Below are positions 23,236-34,664 of a stretch of DNA of 64,000 nucleotides, one piece after another. The position numbers were made by a program, and so were the translations under genes. The notes under the pieces were generated by a model. It saw nothing but the letters and a program-made list of their open reading frames with translations, was not told the DNA's origin and ran no database searches. Source of the DNA: Cotesia glomerata (taxonomy: Eukaryota; Arthropoda; Insecta; Hymenoptera; Braconidae); assembly GCF_020080835.1 (NCBI RefSeq), contig NC_058167.1:8030957-8094956 (forward strand). Reading direction: 5' to 3'. The number at the start of each line of letters is the position of its first letter. Position 1 is the first letter of the stretch.

Positions 23236-26151
23236 CCAGGAATGAGAATACTCTCGTCCCATCGATACCGCATTTCTTGAACAAACTCGTGCCAAATTTG
23301 AGCTACGGCTTGAATACCTCCGAGATTTTGTCTGCAATGAGCAGTTACAATCGCAAGTCTCCAAACCAGAGAGTCCAGGGCACACGTTTTGATGCCTTTC
23401 CATAAATCTTCATCAATATTCGACCCAATCTCATCATACATTGCTTTCTACAAAATTAATAATAAATAATTTATTAAACTAATAACTAGCAACTTTTCAG
23501 TCACTATGTGACTGTCGTGACTTGTGAACTAAAAAAAAATAAAAGATTTTGCTTGATTAAATAATGACTTTTGTTAAATTACACTGTACTTTCTTAAATA
23601 TTGACGTTTTTAAAGATATAAGCTCATCCCAATGATACACTCATCAAGAGCTTTCATTTGAGTACCCACATGCATTTTGATATATTTTTCATATATACAT
23701 ATATATAATATATATAAATATATGAAAAATTAATGTGGGTACTCAAATGAAAGGTCTCGATGAGTGTAATGTCGGGGTGAACTTATACACTGAGAAAAAA
23801 AAATACTTTTACTCAATTAACAATTTCTTGGTTCAAGAAATTCGATGACGATCAAATATTCTATTATTATTAATTATTAATTTCTGAAAAGAAGAGCATC
23901 AATATTTATCTTTGAATAATAGATAAACAAGAGAATAGCTTTATTTAAATTAAGTAAAAATTATTTTAATCAATTTAACAAGTTATTGAGCTAAGAATAT
24001 ATATTCTTGAAAATTTTCAAGAATATGAATTCTTGTATCAAAAAAATTTTCTTAATAAAAGTATTTTTTTTCTCAGTGTATCTTCAAAAATGTCAATAGT
24101 TATCAAGATACAAGGTCATTTCTTAATTATGTATTTAGAGATAGAGAATTTTCGAATGCAGCCTAAATGGACACAAAATTTTTCTTATTCTCTGAATAAT
24201 ATAGATAATAATAAAAATATTTCATTGATAAAAAAAGTATTACCGATTGTTCGTCCGCGTCAGGGAATAAATAGTACAGAATCAGCATCAAAGTGTCATC
24301 AGGAATGGGTCCGTCATTTTTGTTACTCTTTTTAGAAGACGCGCGACTCATGACTTTGGATATCGTAGGAATTTTTGACTCCGTGACAATATTGAATGCC
24401 GAGCTCAACATTTGGTCGTTGTCGACATACGCGTCTCCCAGTATGTCGACCAGCAATTTCTGGTTATTGCAGAGGTTTAAAAAACCTTTCAGGTGCTCTT
24501 CAAGCAAGCTAGGCGGTGTAGCGACCATTTTCACTCTCGCCGACCATTCCGTGGCTAATTGAGGCTCCAAATCCGTAAAACTTTCGCTGTCTACCACGAT
24601 ATTCTCAGACATTTGAGGCCATGTAGCGTAAACTTGAAGTTCTCTATAAATAAAAATTCACTTTTCATAAAGAATAAATATTTAAGTTGTTTATTTATTT
24701 GGGTAGTTAACTTACGACACTGGATCTACTTCAGCTCCAAAAGGAAGCTTACCAAGCTCGTTATTAGTCACTGGTTTTCCTTTCATGAAATCAAAATGCG
24801 GCTCCGTTAACCAGTCTTTGAGCAAGTATGTAAACCGAATAGATACCATCACTGGATCTAATCTCACTCCAGAACCTTCACCTATCTTTTGCTTAAATAA
24901 CGCCAATAATCCTTAAAATTAAAATAATTTATTATTGCTTAATTAGTTTAAATTATAAATATTGTTAGTATAAATTTTATTATGATACTTAAGTTATCAG
25001 ACATCTAATAATTTATTCATTTTATTTGAAAAATAATTTAGCATTAAAAAAATTATTTTTAAAATAAATTTTCAATTAAAAAATTGTCAAATATTTTTTA
25101 ATTTCAATCTAATATTTTAATCAATAAAAAAAAATTAAAATTAAGTTAACTGACATTTAAAAATTTTTAGTAGTTTTTTTTTATTGAAAAAGTTATTATA
25201 AAAAAATAAAAAAAAAATTTCATTTGTAAAAAACTTGAAAAACTACAATGTTTATAAAATATTTTTTTGTGTTAATTTAATTATTGAAAAAAAGTTAAAA
25301 ACGTCGGCTAACTTTAGTATTATAAAAAAAAAAAAAATACCAGTAAGATGACGACAATGTGGTGGAGTTTTTTTTAAATGAACCATATCCAGGTGAGTAA
25401 TTGTTCCCTTGCCAACACTGACACCCAAATAATATTTTTGCCATGGTTCTTGTACTTGAACTAAAGCTGGAACTTCACTGTAAAAAATTATTATAAATTA
25501 ATTAATAATTAATAAAGTAGTAAAAAAAAAATAAATAAATAAAAATTACCTGTTAGAATTGGTGGATGCGATTGTCAACGAACTGACAAGGATTTTAATC
25601 CTCGTTTCATCAGAGATAGAAATTTTTTTCGCTGGAGTCAAAAGCACAAACTCACGTATTCCATAATATCGGGCTATCTCCAGATAATCTTGATCGACAC
25701 GTGCAAAGTCATTGGCGATATTGAGAACATCAATGTGACTTTGAGTGCTAGAATCCTCGTCAGAAGTCTCTGAGTCGATCTTATCAGTAGAATCACTTGT
25801 TTTGAGCTTAAAATGCTTGAACAAAAAGGGGTAATTTGCGAAATTCAATTCTTCGGACTTGACTTCCCAAGTTAAATTGACAAAGTCTCCAGATTTCAAG
25901 GCTGGTTCGAGTTTTGAGTGAGGAAGTTTCCACTCGTGAATTATTTCTTCCAGACGGGCGATAAATACTTCCCACTCGGAAGCTGTGGTGAAGTCGTGGT
26001 GGTAAAAATCTTCTATTTCTACGTTATGCATGTCAACTACCCATTAATTTTCCTAACTAATTATTTTTTATGTTAATAACTATTAATTGACTTTTATTTC
26101 AAGCAAGTAAACAGATCACTTACACTTTAACCATATTTCTTTGTTTGACAT
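23236..26151 (-). CDS. RAB3GAP1: Rab3 GTPase-activating protein catalytic subunit, N-terminal half only
   Basis: Exons in transcription order: 26151-26124 (MSNKEIWLK), 26036-25550, 25477-25340, 24911-24716, 24643-24244 and 23447-23236. The protein begins with the family signature DFTTASEWEVFIARLEEI and continues through WEVKSEELNFANYPF, YYGIREFVLL, LDMVHLKKTPPH, IRFTYLLKDW, LGKLPFGAEVDP and GGIQAVAQIWHEFVQEMRYR. In animals RAB3GAP1, with RAB3GAP2, acts on Rab3 and Rab18; the protein is about 950 residues. Here coding stops at a good donor after ILIPG (about residue 487), and no later exon is visible at lower coordinates. The missing half contains the Arg that I recall as catalytic (human R728). 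By coordinate count exon 3 also carries one base too many in a T-run at 25367-25375, which would shift the frame. Either this is a decayed partial copy or the rest lies over 23 kb away. Confidence 0.85.
23481..24206 (-). mobile_element. Intron-resident hairpin element, copy B (in RAB3GAP1 intron)
   Basis: Occupies almost the whole intron 23448-24243: it begins 37 nt after the donor and ends 33 nt before the acceptor, sense to transcription. Shared landmarks are the complements of TCTATATTATTcAGAGAATA, AGAAAAATTTTGTGTCCA, GGCTGCATTCGAAAATTCTC, the CATTTGAGTACCCACAT hairpin and GTTCACAAGTCACGACAGTC. It lacks about 130 bp present in copies A and C just inside the 5' end. It carries a 291-bp MITE inserted between the hairpin and the 5' block. 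Confidence 0.85.
23788..24078. mobile_element. CACTGAG-family MITE nested in copy B
   Basis: A 291-bp element with ends CACTGAGAAAAAAAAATACT and the complement of CACTGAGAAAAAAAATAC, flanked by TA at 23786-23787 and 24079-24080. Removing it plus one TA restores the sequence CTTATATCTTCAAAAATG, which matches copy A. This fixes both the ends and the 2-bp target duplication of this family. Confidence 0.9.
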
Positions 26152-26178
26152 ATTTGTAAACGTTAAATCAGCTGATTG

Positions 26179-26190
26179 CGCGCATGCGCA
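26179..26190. promoter_or_regulatory. NRF-1/Ewg-type palindrome upstream of RAB3GAP1 copy
   Basis: CGCGCATGCGCA fits the NRF-1 consensus YGCGCAYGCGCR and lies 28 nt upstream of the ATG at 26151. The palindromic E-box-like ATCAGCTGAT lies between it and the ATG side at 26168-26177. Such sites are typical of housekeeping promoters. That it is bound is an inference. Confidence 0.6.
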
Positions 26191-28238
26191 TTGAAAAATG
26201 ACATTGCCGGGAAAATTTTTAAATTTAAAAATTGAAATTCACTTTTTTTTTAAATTTAAATTAAAAAAAAATAAAACTAAATCCTATGTTTTTTTTTTTT
26301 TTTTACACTTATAAATAATTATTTTTCATCATAATAATAAACTACAAATTAAGTTTATTTTAAAAATTCAATAAATATTTTTTTCTTTAATAAATAAATA
26401 GCAAAATTTTCTAAAAAATTATTTTAAAAGAAAATTAAAAATTTTTCTTAATCCGGGTTATAAAAAATTACATAAATATACTGAATGATAAAAATATATA
26501 CTCCAGATGGAGATAAACCGAACTGACATGCTTACTCAGTGAGTAAACATCGGTCACATGTAATAAGCGTCATTGAAAATATTTTTCACGTATCTTAGGG
26601 GCAAGGGGCGGCGAGAGGTGAGTAATAAACGCAAAACGGAAGCCGCTAACCATCATGCATAGGTTATCAGTGTTAGTTTGCTCCAGCATAGGCGCAGCGA
26701 GTAATTGTCACCACGGATCTCTAATAACAGCTCCTAAAAATCAAACATCCCGTTTATTTAGGAAGTACGCTCATGCTCAAAAGCCGGTTCATCACCAGAG
26801 GGATCTTTCTATTCCTGATATGAGGGCTTCGACACACTATTATGTTTATGTGTACCATGTTCATATAAAATGCTATATATAGATCATACATAATACATAC
26901 CTAGTTTACTTTACTCCAGTACCCGTCCTACCGTCTATTCAGTAGTTGTTCTCGTTTTCGCGTCTGCAATCAATTATAAATCTAAAAAATTTTACAAAAA
27001 CTTCCACATTTTAAAAAGTAGTTATTTTATAATACTGAAGTTAGCTAAAAGCTGTCAATTTTTTAAATTTTCATAACAATAAAAAAAAATTCTAAAAATT
27101 TTCACTAGTATTTTTTTAAATTTTCACATGTGGATTTTTTTTATTAAATTTTTTTTATTGTTATAAAATAATAAAATTTTTAAATGTCTGTCAATTTTAG
27201 TGTTATATTATTAATTTTAAATTATAAAAAAAATTAATTAATATTTACAAGTGACTAATCAATAAATTTAAAATATTTTGATCCAATTTCCTTATTTTCT
27301 GATCAACCAGCGGTAATTCAGAAATTTCATTTGATACCTGATGTTACAATTGAATTATTGAATTAGCATACATGCAAACATCTCTATTAAAATACAACAA
27401 CTAAATATACATAGCGAAATGCACGTGGATGCATATTGATAAGACATAAAAAGTCTAGCTGCTGACGACGACAAAAGTTCACTGAGTGTTTACTCATAAA
27501 TAAAAATCTGCAATTAAATATTTTATTTAAAATTAAAAAATAATAAAAATAATAACAAGTGTTAAGTACGTATTTAGTAATGAAAAAAAGCCGGTAGCCG
27601 GTGAAAAAAAAAGGTGATGGTGAAACGGGATATTTATTCTAATAAAAAGACGCCATATGTGGAGATGATTGACCAAATGAGTTTTAGGGTTCTGGACTAG
27701 AGCTTACCACGTGCTGAGTGTGACCTGCAATGAAAGTATACATGTACATGTGTTAAATTTAAAGATAACTATATTTATATATTTGTGTTTGTAGGTTTGG
27801 GCTGGCTTGTGTGGGCTTGATGCTTAATCTTCAGTTTAAGAGTTGGTGGTGAGCTTAGCTGGTCTGCGGTTGAAGAAGGAGAGAAGAGAATAAGAAGTGA
27901 ACGAAATAAACGTTTTGCACCGGCCGGGTGGCTATACTAGGTATTATACGGTCTTATGTATTATGTCTTATGGGTCGTTCCCTCCACGTGTATGTCTACT
28001 CACATGTACCGTGTAATGTAAGTAATATAAGCTTCTCTTCCACCAAATCAAAGTAAGCGGACGATGAACGATGAGTGCTGAGACAGTCGTAGGAAAGCAG
28101 CCCAGGCAACAAGACACGCGTCGATATTTTAAAAAAACATCTGCTCCATTCATTCATACTCTTTGAGCGGTTCATACTCTCTGATAGTCTTCAGGAGTTT
28201 CATTTATTTTTTTTAACTGAGTGATTTAATATTTTACA
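26191..28238. other. Divergent intergenic region and 5' leader of the transporter
   Basis: Lies between the RAB3GAP1 copy (-) and the transporter (+). It contains a unique GC-richer block at about 26515-26700, AT-rich repeat sequence at 27000-27250 with a TTAGCTAAAAGCTGTC-type inverted motif, and another unique block at 27570-28200. No AG acceptor sits just before the ATG at 28239, so the 5' UTR appears contiguous for at least the last 30 nt. No further gene is seen. Confidence 0.5.
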
Positions 28239-31200
28239 ATGCCGGATAAAGTTGCGCCAGCAGAGCACCAGGTTTTGCCCCCCAAAGCCAAGGAACAGAG
28301 TGTTAAGTTAAAAAAGGAACTTGGACTGTTGGATGGAGTTTCTATTATTGTTGGAGTTATTGTTGGTGCTGGAATTTTTGTTTCTCCACATGGTGTTTTA
28401 GATAAAAGCGGGAGCATTGGATTTTCTTTGATAATATGGATTTTTTCTGGATTACTTTGTTTGGTTGGTGCTCTTTGCTATGCAGAATTAGGTAAATATT
28501 TTTAAATTATTTCTTTTTTCTTTTTATAATAATTAAAATTAAGTTAGCCGACATCTAAAAAATTTTTATAATTTTTTTATTGAAAAAATAATTGCAAAAA
28601 AAATTGAAAAACTGTAAGTGCAATTTTTAAAAAATATTTTTTAGTTTTAATAATCAAAAAAAATTTTTTTAATAAATAAATTATAGCAAGAAAAATTTAT
28701 TTAAAAAATTTTATTTTCAAAAGCTCTGAAAAATTATAAATTAAATTTTTTAAATAAAAATTTTTTAGTTAATTTAATTTTCAAAAAATATTAAAACATT
28801 GTCAAGTGTCTTAATTTCAATGTCATTTATTTTTTATTTATTAAATTTTTATTTATATTTGACAGGGTAAATAATCTTTTTTTTAATTATTTAATATTAA
28901 ATATTGATGTAAAATAAAAAAATATTTAGCCTAAAAATTATGCCATTGTTAAAAAAAAAATATTTTTACCACCTGGAATTTGTTTGTTTAAATGAACTGT
29001 GATGGGTATTTAAAAATATTAAACAAACAATAAAAAGCCATGAGTTGCGTCATTGCATCCTTTAAATATTATTTTATTATAATGATAAAACTCAAAATAT
29101 TTAAATGGCAGTATTTCTTGAGTAGTTTGAATAAATAATTATTTCGCGCCAATTTATAGATATTTAAATGGGAAGCCCTTGTTTAGCTGCTTTGAAATCC
29201 TCGATAGTATGATGAAAAACAGCGATAAAGTTTCAGTTACCTTTGAATTGAGCGTCGCTGACGCAACACATCGCGAAATGTACGAGGTGCATCGATCCGG
29301 TGGACCATGAGAGAAGCAGAGGTGTTTTTGCTAAAAATAACCCTTTGTAAATTTATTTTTGTAGACCCTTTCAAATTTATCTGCATATTTTCAGATTAAT
29401 ATGGAACAATGCAATATTTCTTCCCAATGCGAGCGACAATGTCAATTAACACTAAATATTTTTATTTTATCTTATCAATAAAAATTTTTCAATTAAGCTA
29501 CAATTATCTTTATCAGCAATTAATAAATAATTATTTTTTTTAGGAACAATGATACCCAAGTCCGGGGGCGACTATGCGTACATAAGCGATGCATTTGGAC
29601 CACTACCTGCCTTTTTGTATTTATGGGTCGCATTGTTCATTCTAGTACCTACTGGTAATGCAATAACTGCGCTAACTTTTGCGATATATATTCTAAAACC
29701 CTTCTGGCCTGACTGTGAGCCGAATTATGAAGCCGTACGGCTATTAGCCGCTGTTGTAACGTGTATGTATACATTATTATTTAATAACTACAATTTTTCT
29801 CACCGTCTACTTACGGAAAAAAAAAATAAAATAAAAATAAACTTACAACCTCTTACTTCCACAAGATAAAATAATTTACACTTTCTAAAAACATTTTAAA
29901 TTGCACTATCTTTAAATTTTTTTTTTTAATATTTCTCTACTAAATAATTATCGTAATTTTATCTATCAAAAATTTCTCAACGATTCCTTGATATTACATA
30001 AGTAAAATTAACAAGTTTTAAATTAGTTCAAAAGTAATCGTACTGATAAAATAACTTCGCTGAATAAATATCAAAAATTTTCAAGATACTTAATAATTAA
30101 GACATTAAAAATAAAGATATATATTTTCAGGTTTGCTCACTGCAATAAATTGCTACAATGTCAAATGGGCGACGCGCATCCAAGATATATTTACCGGGAC
30201 CAAAATATTTGCTTTGATAGTAATAATAGGCGCCGGATTTTGGCATTTATTTGCAATAGGTCCTGAAAATCTGATAAATCCAATGGGAGGAACTAACGCC
30301 TCGCCAGGTTACATCGCCGTTGCTGTTTATTCCGGGCTGTTTTCCTACTCCGGATGGAATTACCTTAACTTTGTAACTGAAGAGCTGAAAGATCCCTATC
30401 GGTTTGTAAATATTTAATCTATCTAAGAATTTCACCGAGTTAATTTATTTTTAAACTGTGATTTATGACCACAATTACAATCTTATCAATTCTTTAAATA
30501 TTTTATGTAACTATTATGTACAACAAAGTATTACTTAATTAATTATTTTGTTTTAGAAATTTGCCACGAGCTATTTGCATTTCATTGCCGCTGATAACGA
30601 TTATTTATGTCCTGGCAAACTTTTCTTACTTTATTGTCCTAACTAAGCAGGAATTTTTGACGTCAACAGCTGTTGCTGTCGTAAGTATTTTTTTTAGGAT
30701 AACTTTTCATTTTTTAAAAAATTATTAATTTAATTTGTTAAAATTTATTTTATTTTTTTATTTTTTTTTAACAAACAAATTTTTTCCAAAAAATTATTTT
30801 AAAAAAATTGAATTTTTAATTTATTAAAATTTTACATGTCAATTTTTTTACTTATATTTTTTTTACATAATTTACTTATTAAAAAAATTCTTAAAATTTT
30901 TAATAAATAAATAAATTTTTTAATAAAAAAATTTTTTTAATTTTTAATAAATAAATAAATTTATTAATTTTTTAATAAAAAAATTCTTAAAATTTTTGAT
31001 GAATAAATTATATAAAAAAAATAATGAGTAAAAAATTTTATAATTTTATCAAATATTTGGTAAATAAATTAAAATATTAAAATTTCAGACTTTTGGTGGA
31101 AAATTATTGGGACCAATGTCATGGATAATGCCATTTTTCGTCGCATGCTCAACATTTGGTGCTCTTAACGGCGCAATATTCGCTTCATCAAGGCTATTCT

Positions 31201-33487
31201 TCGTCGGAGCACGAAACGGACATTTACCGAATGCGATAGCACTTATTAATATTAGAAACTTAACACCAATGCCAGCTCTTATCTTTTTAGTAAGCATTTT
31301 TTTTTTGTTATCTCATAAGATATTAACATTATTAAACATAAAATAAGCATTAAACGGTAGACGTTTTTTGTCTTATTTACTGTGCACCGTATAATTTCAA
31401 GTGTATCGGCGCCGATAGCTTTCAAATATTTAAATAGTTAAAAAAAAAAACAAATAAAAACGCCTAGAAAACTTATGCGGGCGAGATAATTACTCACGGC
31501 TTGACTAGTCACAGCGCATGGATAAGATTAATCACGAAATTCAGATAATTATATTAGAGTACTAAATTGGAATTTCTATTCAGTAGTTTAGCGGCTTTGT
31601 CGGTCCATTAACTGAAAAATTAGACTGGCCCGGGATTGTTATTTGAGAATTAGCGTGAGAAGATATTTGTTTTATTTTATTTTTGTTATGGAAATAATTA
31701 TTTAAAAGTACTTATCGCTAATCGGGCTCGGTGGAGTGCGAGAGTGTAAGTGCCATGGGCGGGTGTGAGGGTTTAAAGAGTGCAATTTGCTAAATTATAA
31801 TTTCCGTTTTGTAGTGCATTATCACGCTGGCGCTGCTGATACCAAAGGACATTGATGGACTGATCACTTATGTCAGTTTTGTTGAGGCAGTCTTCATTAC
31901 GATGTCAGTATCGGGTTTGCTCTGGTTGAGGTACAAACGACCCGATCTTCATCGACCTATTAAGGTATTTTTAATCGTCAATTTATTATTATTATTATTA
32001 TTATTATTACATACCGAGTTTTCAGTTATTTAATTATAAGAAGAAATATTTTTCTTAGAATATTATTTGACCCTATAAAAGAAATTTAATTTTTTTTATT
32101 AGATTTAATTTGTCAAGGTTTTTAATTTAACTTATTATTGTAGTTCTAAAAATTTATTGATTTAAGGAGTTACATGGGTTTCCTCCAGGAAAAAATCGCC
32201 TATTTTCAACAATTTTTTTTTAATATAAAAAATGAAGTATTTTATTGAAACTTTTTACTGTCTTAAAGATACATGTTTAATAAGAGACTAATGAAATTAA
32301 AAAAAAAAAAAATATTAAAAACTCTGCTATTATGACGTCATTTCCGGCGAGCTCTCAGAAAAAAGATGCGTCCGCGTTGACAGCAGAACTCCTAGCAGGA
32401 TTATTTGGTGAAAAAAAAATATGTGCTTTAGTTAAGACTTCAAACTAGGTCTTGAACGAAGGAAAAAAAAATGAAAATTGGATTTTTGGCAGAGGTTTTT
32501 ACAAAAAAATTTAAATTTTGGCTAAAATTTCAAATTTTTTTTTTTTAATAGTTATAATTGAAAAAAAAAAATCCTTCGTCCCATACCTTGTAAATTATAT
32601 CTCGAAGACCTATCTGAAATTTCATCAAGATCGGTTTTGTAGTTCTCGAGAAATCGTGGACACCGTCTTTGAAAACAGTTTTGAGAAAAACGCGTTGAAA
32701 GTTTTGAGTGACAATACAACAGTGTCTTGAACACGCAACTTTTTAAAACTGTATTTCCGAAATTATTATTCGGATCGATTTGAAACTTTAGGATATTATT
32801 CTAAAGATGTTGTAGAATTTGATAAAACATTTTAAAAAAAATCAATTTTTTGTAACTTCTTAATTATTATGTGACCCCTTAATTTTTATAAAATTTTTAT
32901 AAAAATCAATAAAATAATAAAATAAAATGAAAAATAAATATTCTTCTTAGAAAAGAATTTGATCCTGTAAAAAAAAATTTCATTTAATTTTTTTTTGTTA
33001 GATTTAATTTATCAAGATTTTTAATTTAATTTATTACCTAAAAATTAAATGATTTAATTTATTACCTAAAAACTAAATGATATCATTTATTACCTAAAAA
33101 TTAAATGATTTAATTTTTAATAAAAATTTAATTTTATAATTTTTAATAAAATTAAATTAAATAATAAATTTTTTTTTCTAGGTATCACTGTGGCTTCCAA
33201 TATTATTTTTAGTGATATGTATTTTTTTGGTAACTGTACCATGTTATGTAAAACCACTGGAAGTAGGAAGTGCAATTATGATTATTCTTTCCGGAATTCC
33301 AGTTTATTGGATTTTTGTTCAGTGGCAAAAGAAACCCAAGTGGCTTGAAAATGCTTCCCGTAAGTGCCTATCTAATTTTTTTTTTACCAATTTTAATTAA
33401 AATATTAAATAAATAAATTTTTCAGATAACTTCAATGTAAGCTGCGCAAAACTTTTTATGTGTGTATCAGAAGAAAAAGATGACTGA
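28239..33487 (+). CDS. SLC7 (LAT/y+LAT-type) amino-acid transporter light chain
   Basis: Exons 28239-28491, 29544-29762, 30131-30401, 30557-30680, 31089-31289, 31815-31964, 33182-33359 and 33426-33487 total 1458 nt, giving 485 residues with consistent phases. The protein has the 12-helix APC fold. GAGIF at 43-47 is the substrate-binding helix-1 break; KSGGDYAYI, YNVKWATRIQD and SGWNYLNFVTEELK are family signatures. Cys142 (FWPDCEPN) is in the loop where LAT light chains bond to the heavy chain CD98/4F2hc. Hymenopteran relatives are usually named Y+L or large neutral amino-acid transporters; fly relatives are JhI-21 and minidiscs. It probably exchanges neutral or cationic amino acids at the plasma membrane. 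Substrate cannot be settled from sequence. All motifs are intact. It is convergent with UBE2QL1. Confidence 0.95.
32166..32878. mobile_element. TTAA-flanked element in transporter intron 6
   Basis: The left end GGAGTTACATGGGTTTCCTC and the right end complement GGGGTCACATAATAATTA form short inverted ends. TTAA flanks both sides (32162-32165 and 32879-32882), which points to a piggyBac-type mechanism. Length 713 bp. The open frames inside (32518-32730 and its antisense) have no recognisable domain. The insertion accounts for most of the extra length of this 1217-bp intron. Confidence 0.65.
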
Positions 33488-34664
33488 TTAAGAAAATAAA
33501 AAAGTAGTTATCAATCATCTACTAACAAAGTTAGAACATAAACTCACACAAAAACTATTTGTTCAATTGCGCAATGAAAAGTGTCTTCGAAGTTCAATTA
33601 CATTTACACATAAATTTTGTTATCTTTTTCTCGATAGAGCAAGTAAATCGACTTGCGTTTGAGTAAACAGTACGAGTTGTTTCTACAAGTCGATAAAGCG
33701 TATTCAGGCTTTTTATTATTATTATTAAATAGTGTTAGATAATTAAGTAATTAATAATAAGCCTGGAGGCCTTCTGTAAAAACATATCAGACAATACAGT
33801 TTACTTGTAGATCCAATAATTGTTAATGATAATGACTCGGAAACATTCCGAATTTAATTTAAGGACAATAATATTATTTATATAATAAATAATAATTACA
33901 ATTAGTCTTTTTTACGCTAGAGCTCAAACTGCAACTATAAACTAGTGCCTAAATATTTATTAAGTCTTAAATAAATAATAATAAAATAATAAGTAAAAAT
34001 AATGCGAGTGTTGTGTTTATTTGTAATAATGAAATTTTTCATAAATAAATTCACATTAGCTGTAATTAATTATTTTTTATTGTTTATATTTTGGCACAGT
34101 ACAATAGCATGACTAGCAAATAATTATGTTTTTATTTTATTTTATTTTTTGATTGAAAGACAACGAACATTGTACCAGTGTCGTAAATATTAATTAATGT
34201 ATATTTAATAATAATTATTATTAATTGTTTCATCGTCAATTTATGAGCGTATGATAATTTTAATTAATCAACATTTATATCACTTTTGAATTTAAATATT
34301 ATAACAATTAAATAATTACTAAAAAAAATTTATTATTAACAAAATACCGTTTTTAAAATTTCAATCACTTAAAATTTAATGATAACGTGGCTTAAATATT
34401 TATTATTATTAACGCTAATGATTATATAGAAATATATATTTATATTTATGTATTGTATAATATGTTTATATTTATATATATACTGGGAATAAAAGTAGCA
34501 ACGCGTTAATTGGTGATTTAAAAGTTTGCTGATTGTTTTAAAAGTGTATTAATTAACGGGTTACGAGTAAGCTTGGACCAATCGCAGTACTTGCTGCGTT
34601 ATATATTGTTATTATATATTTAATTATATTTAAATGGGGTGAATGTATAAATTTAGCTTTAACT
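33488..34664. other. Convergent 3' region between transporter and UBE2QL1
   Basis: Probable 3' UTRs of two tail-to-tail genes with several AATAAA hexamers on both strands. AT-rich; no exon or RNA gene seen. Confidence 0.6.
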
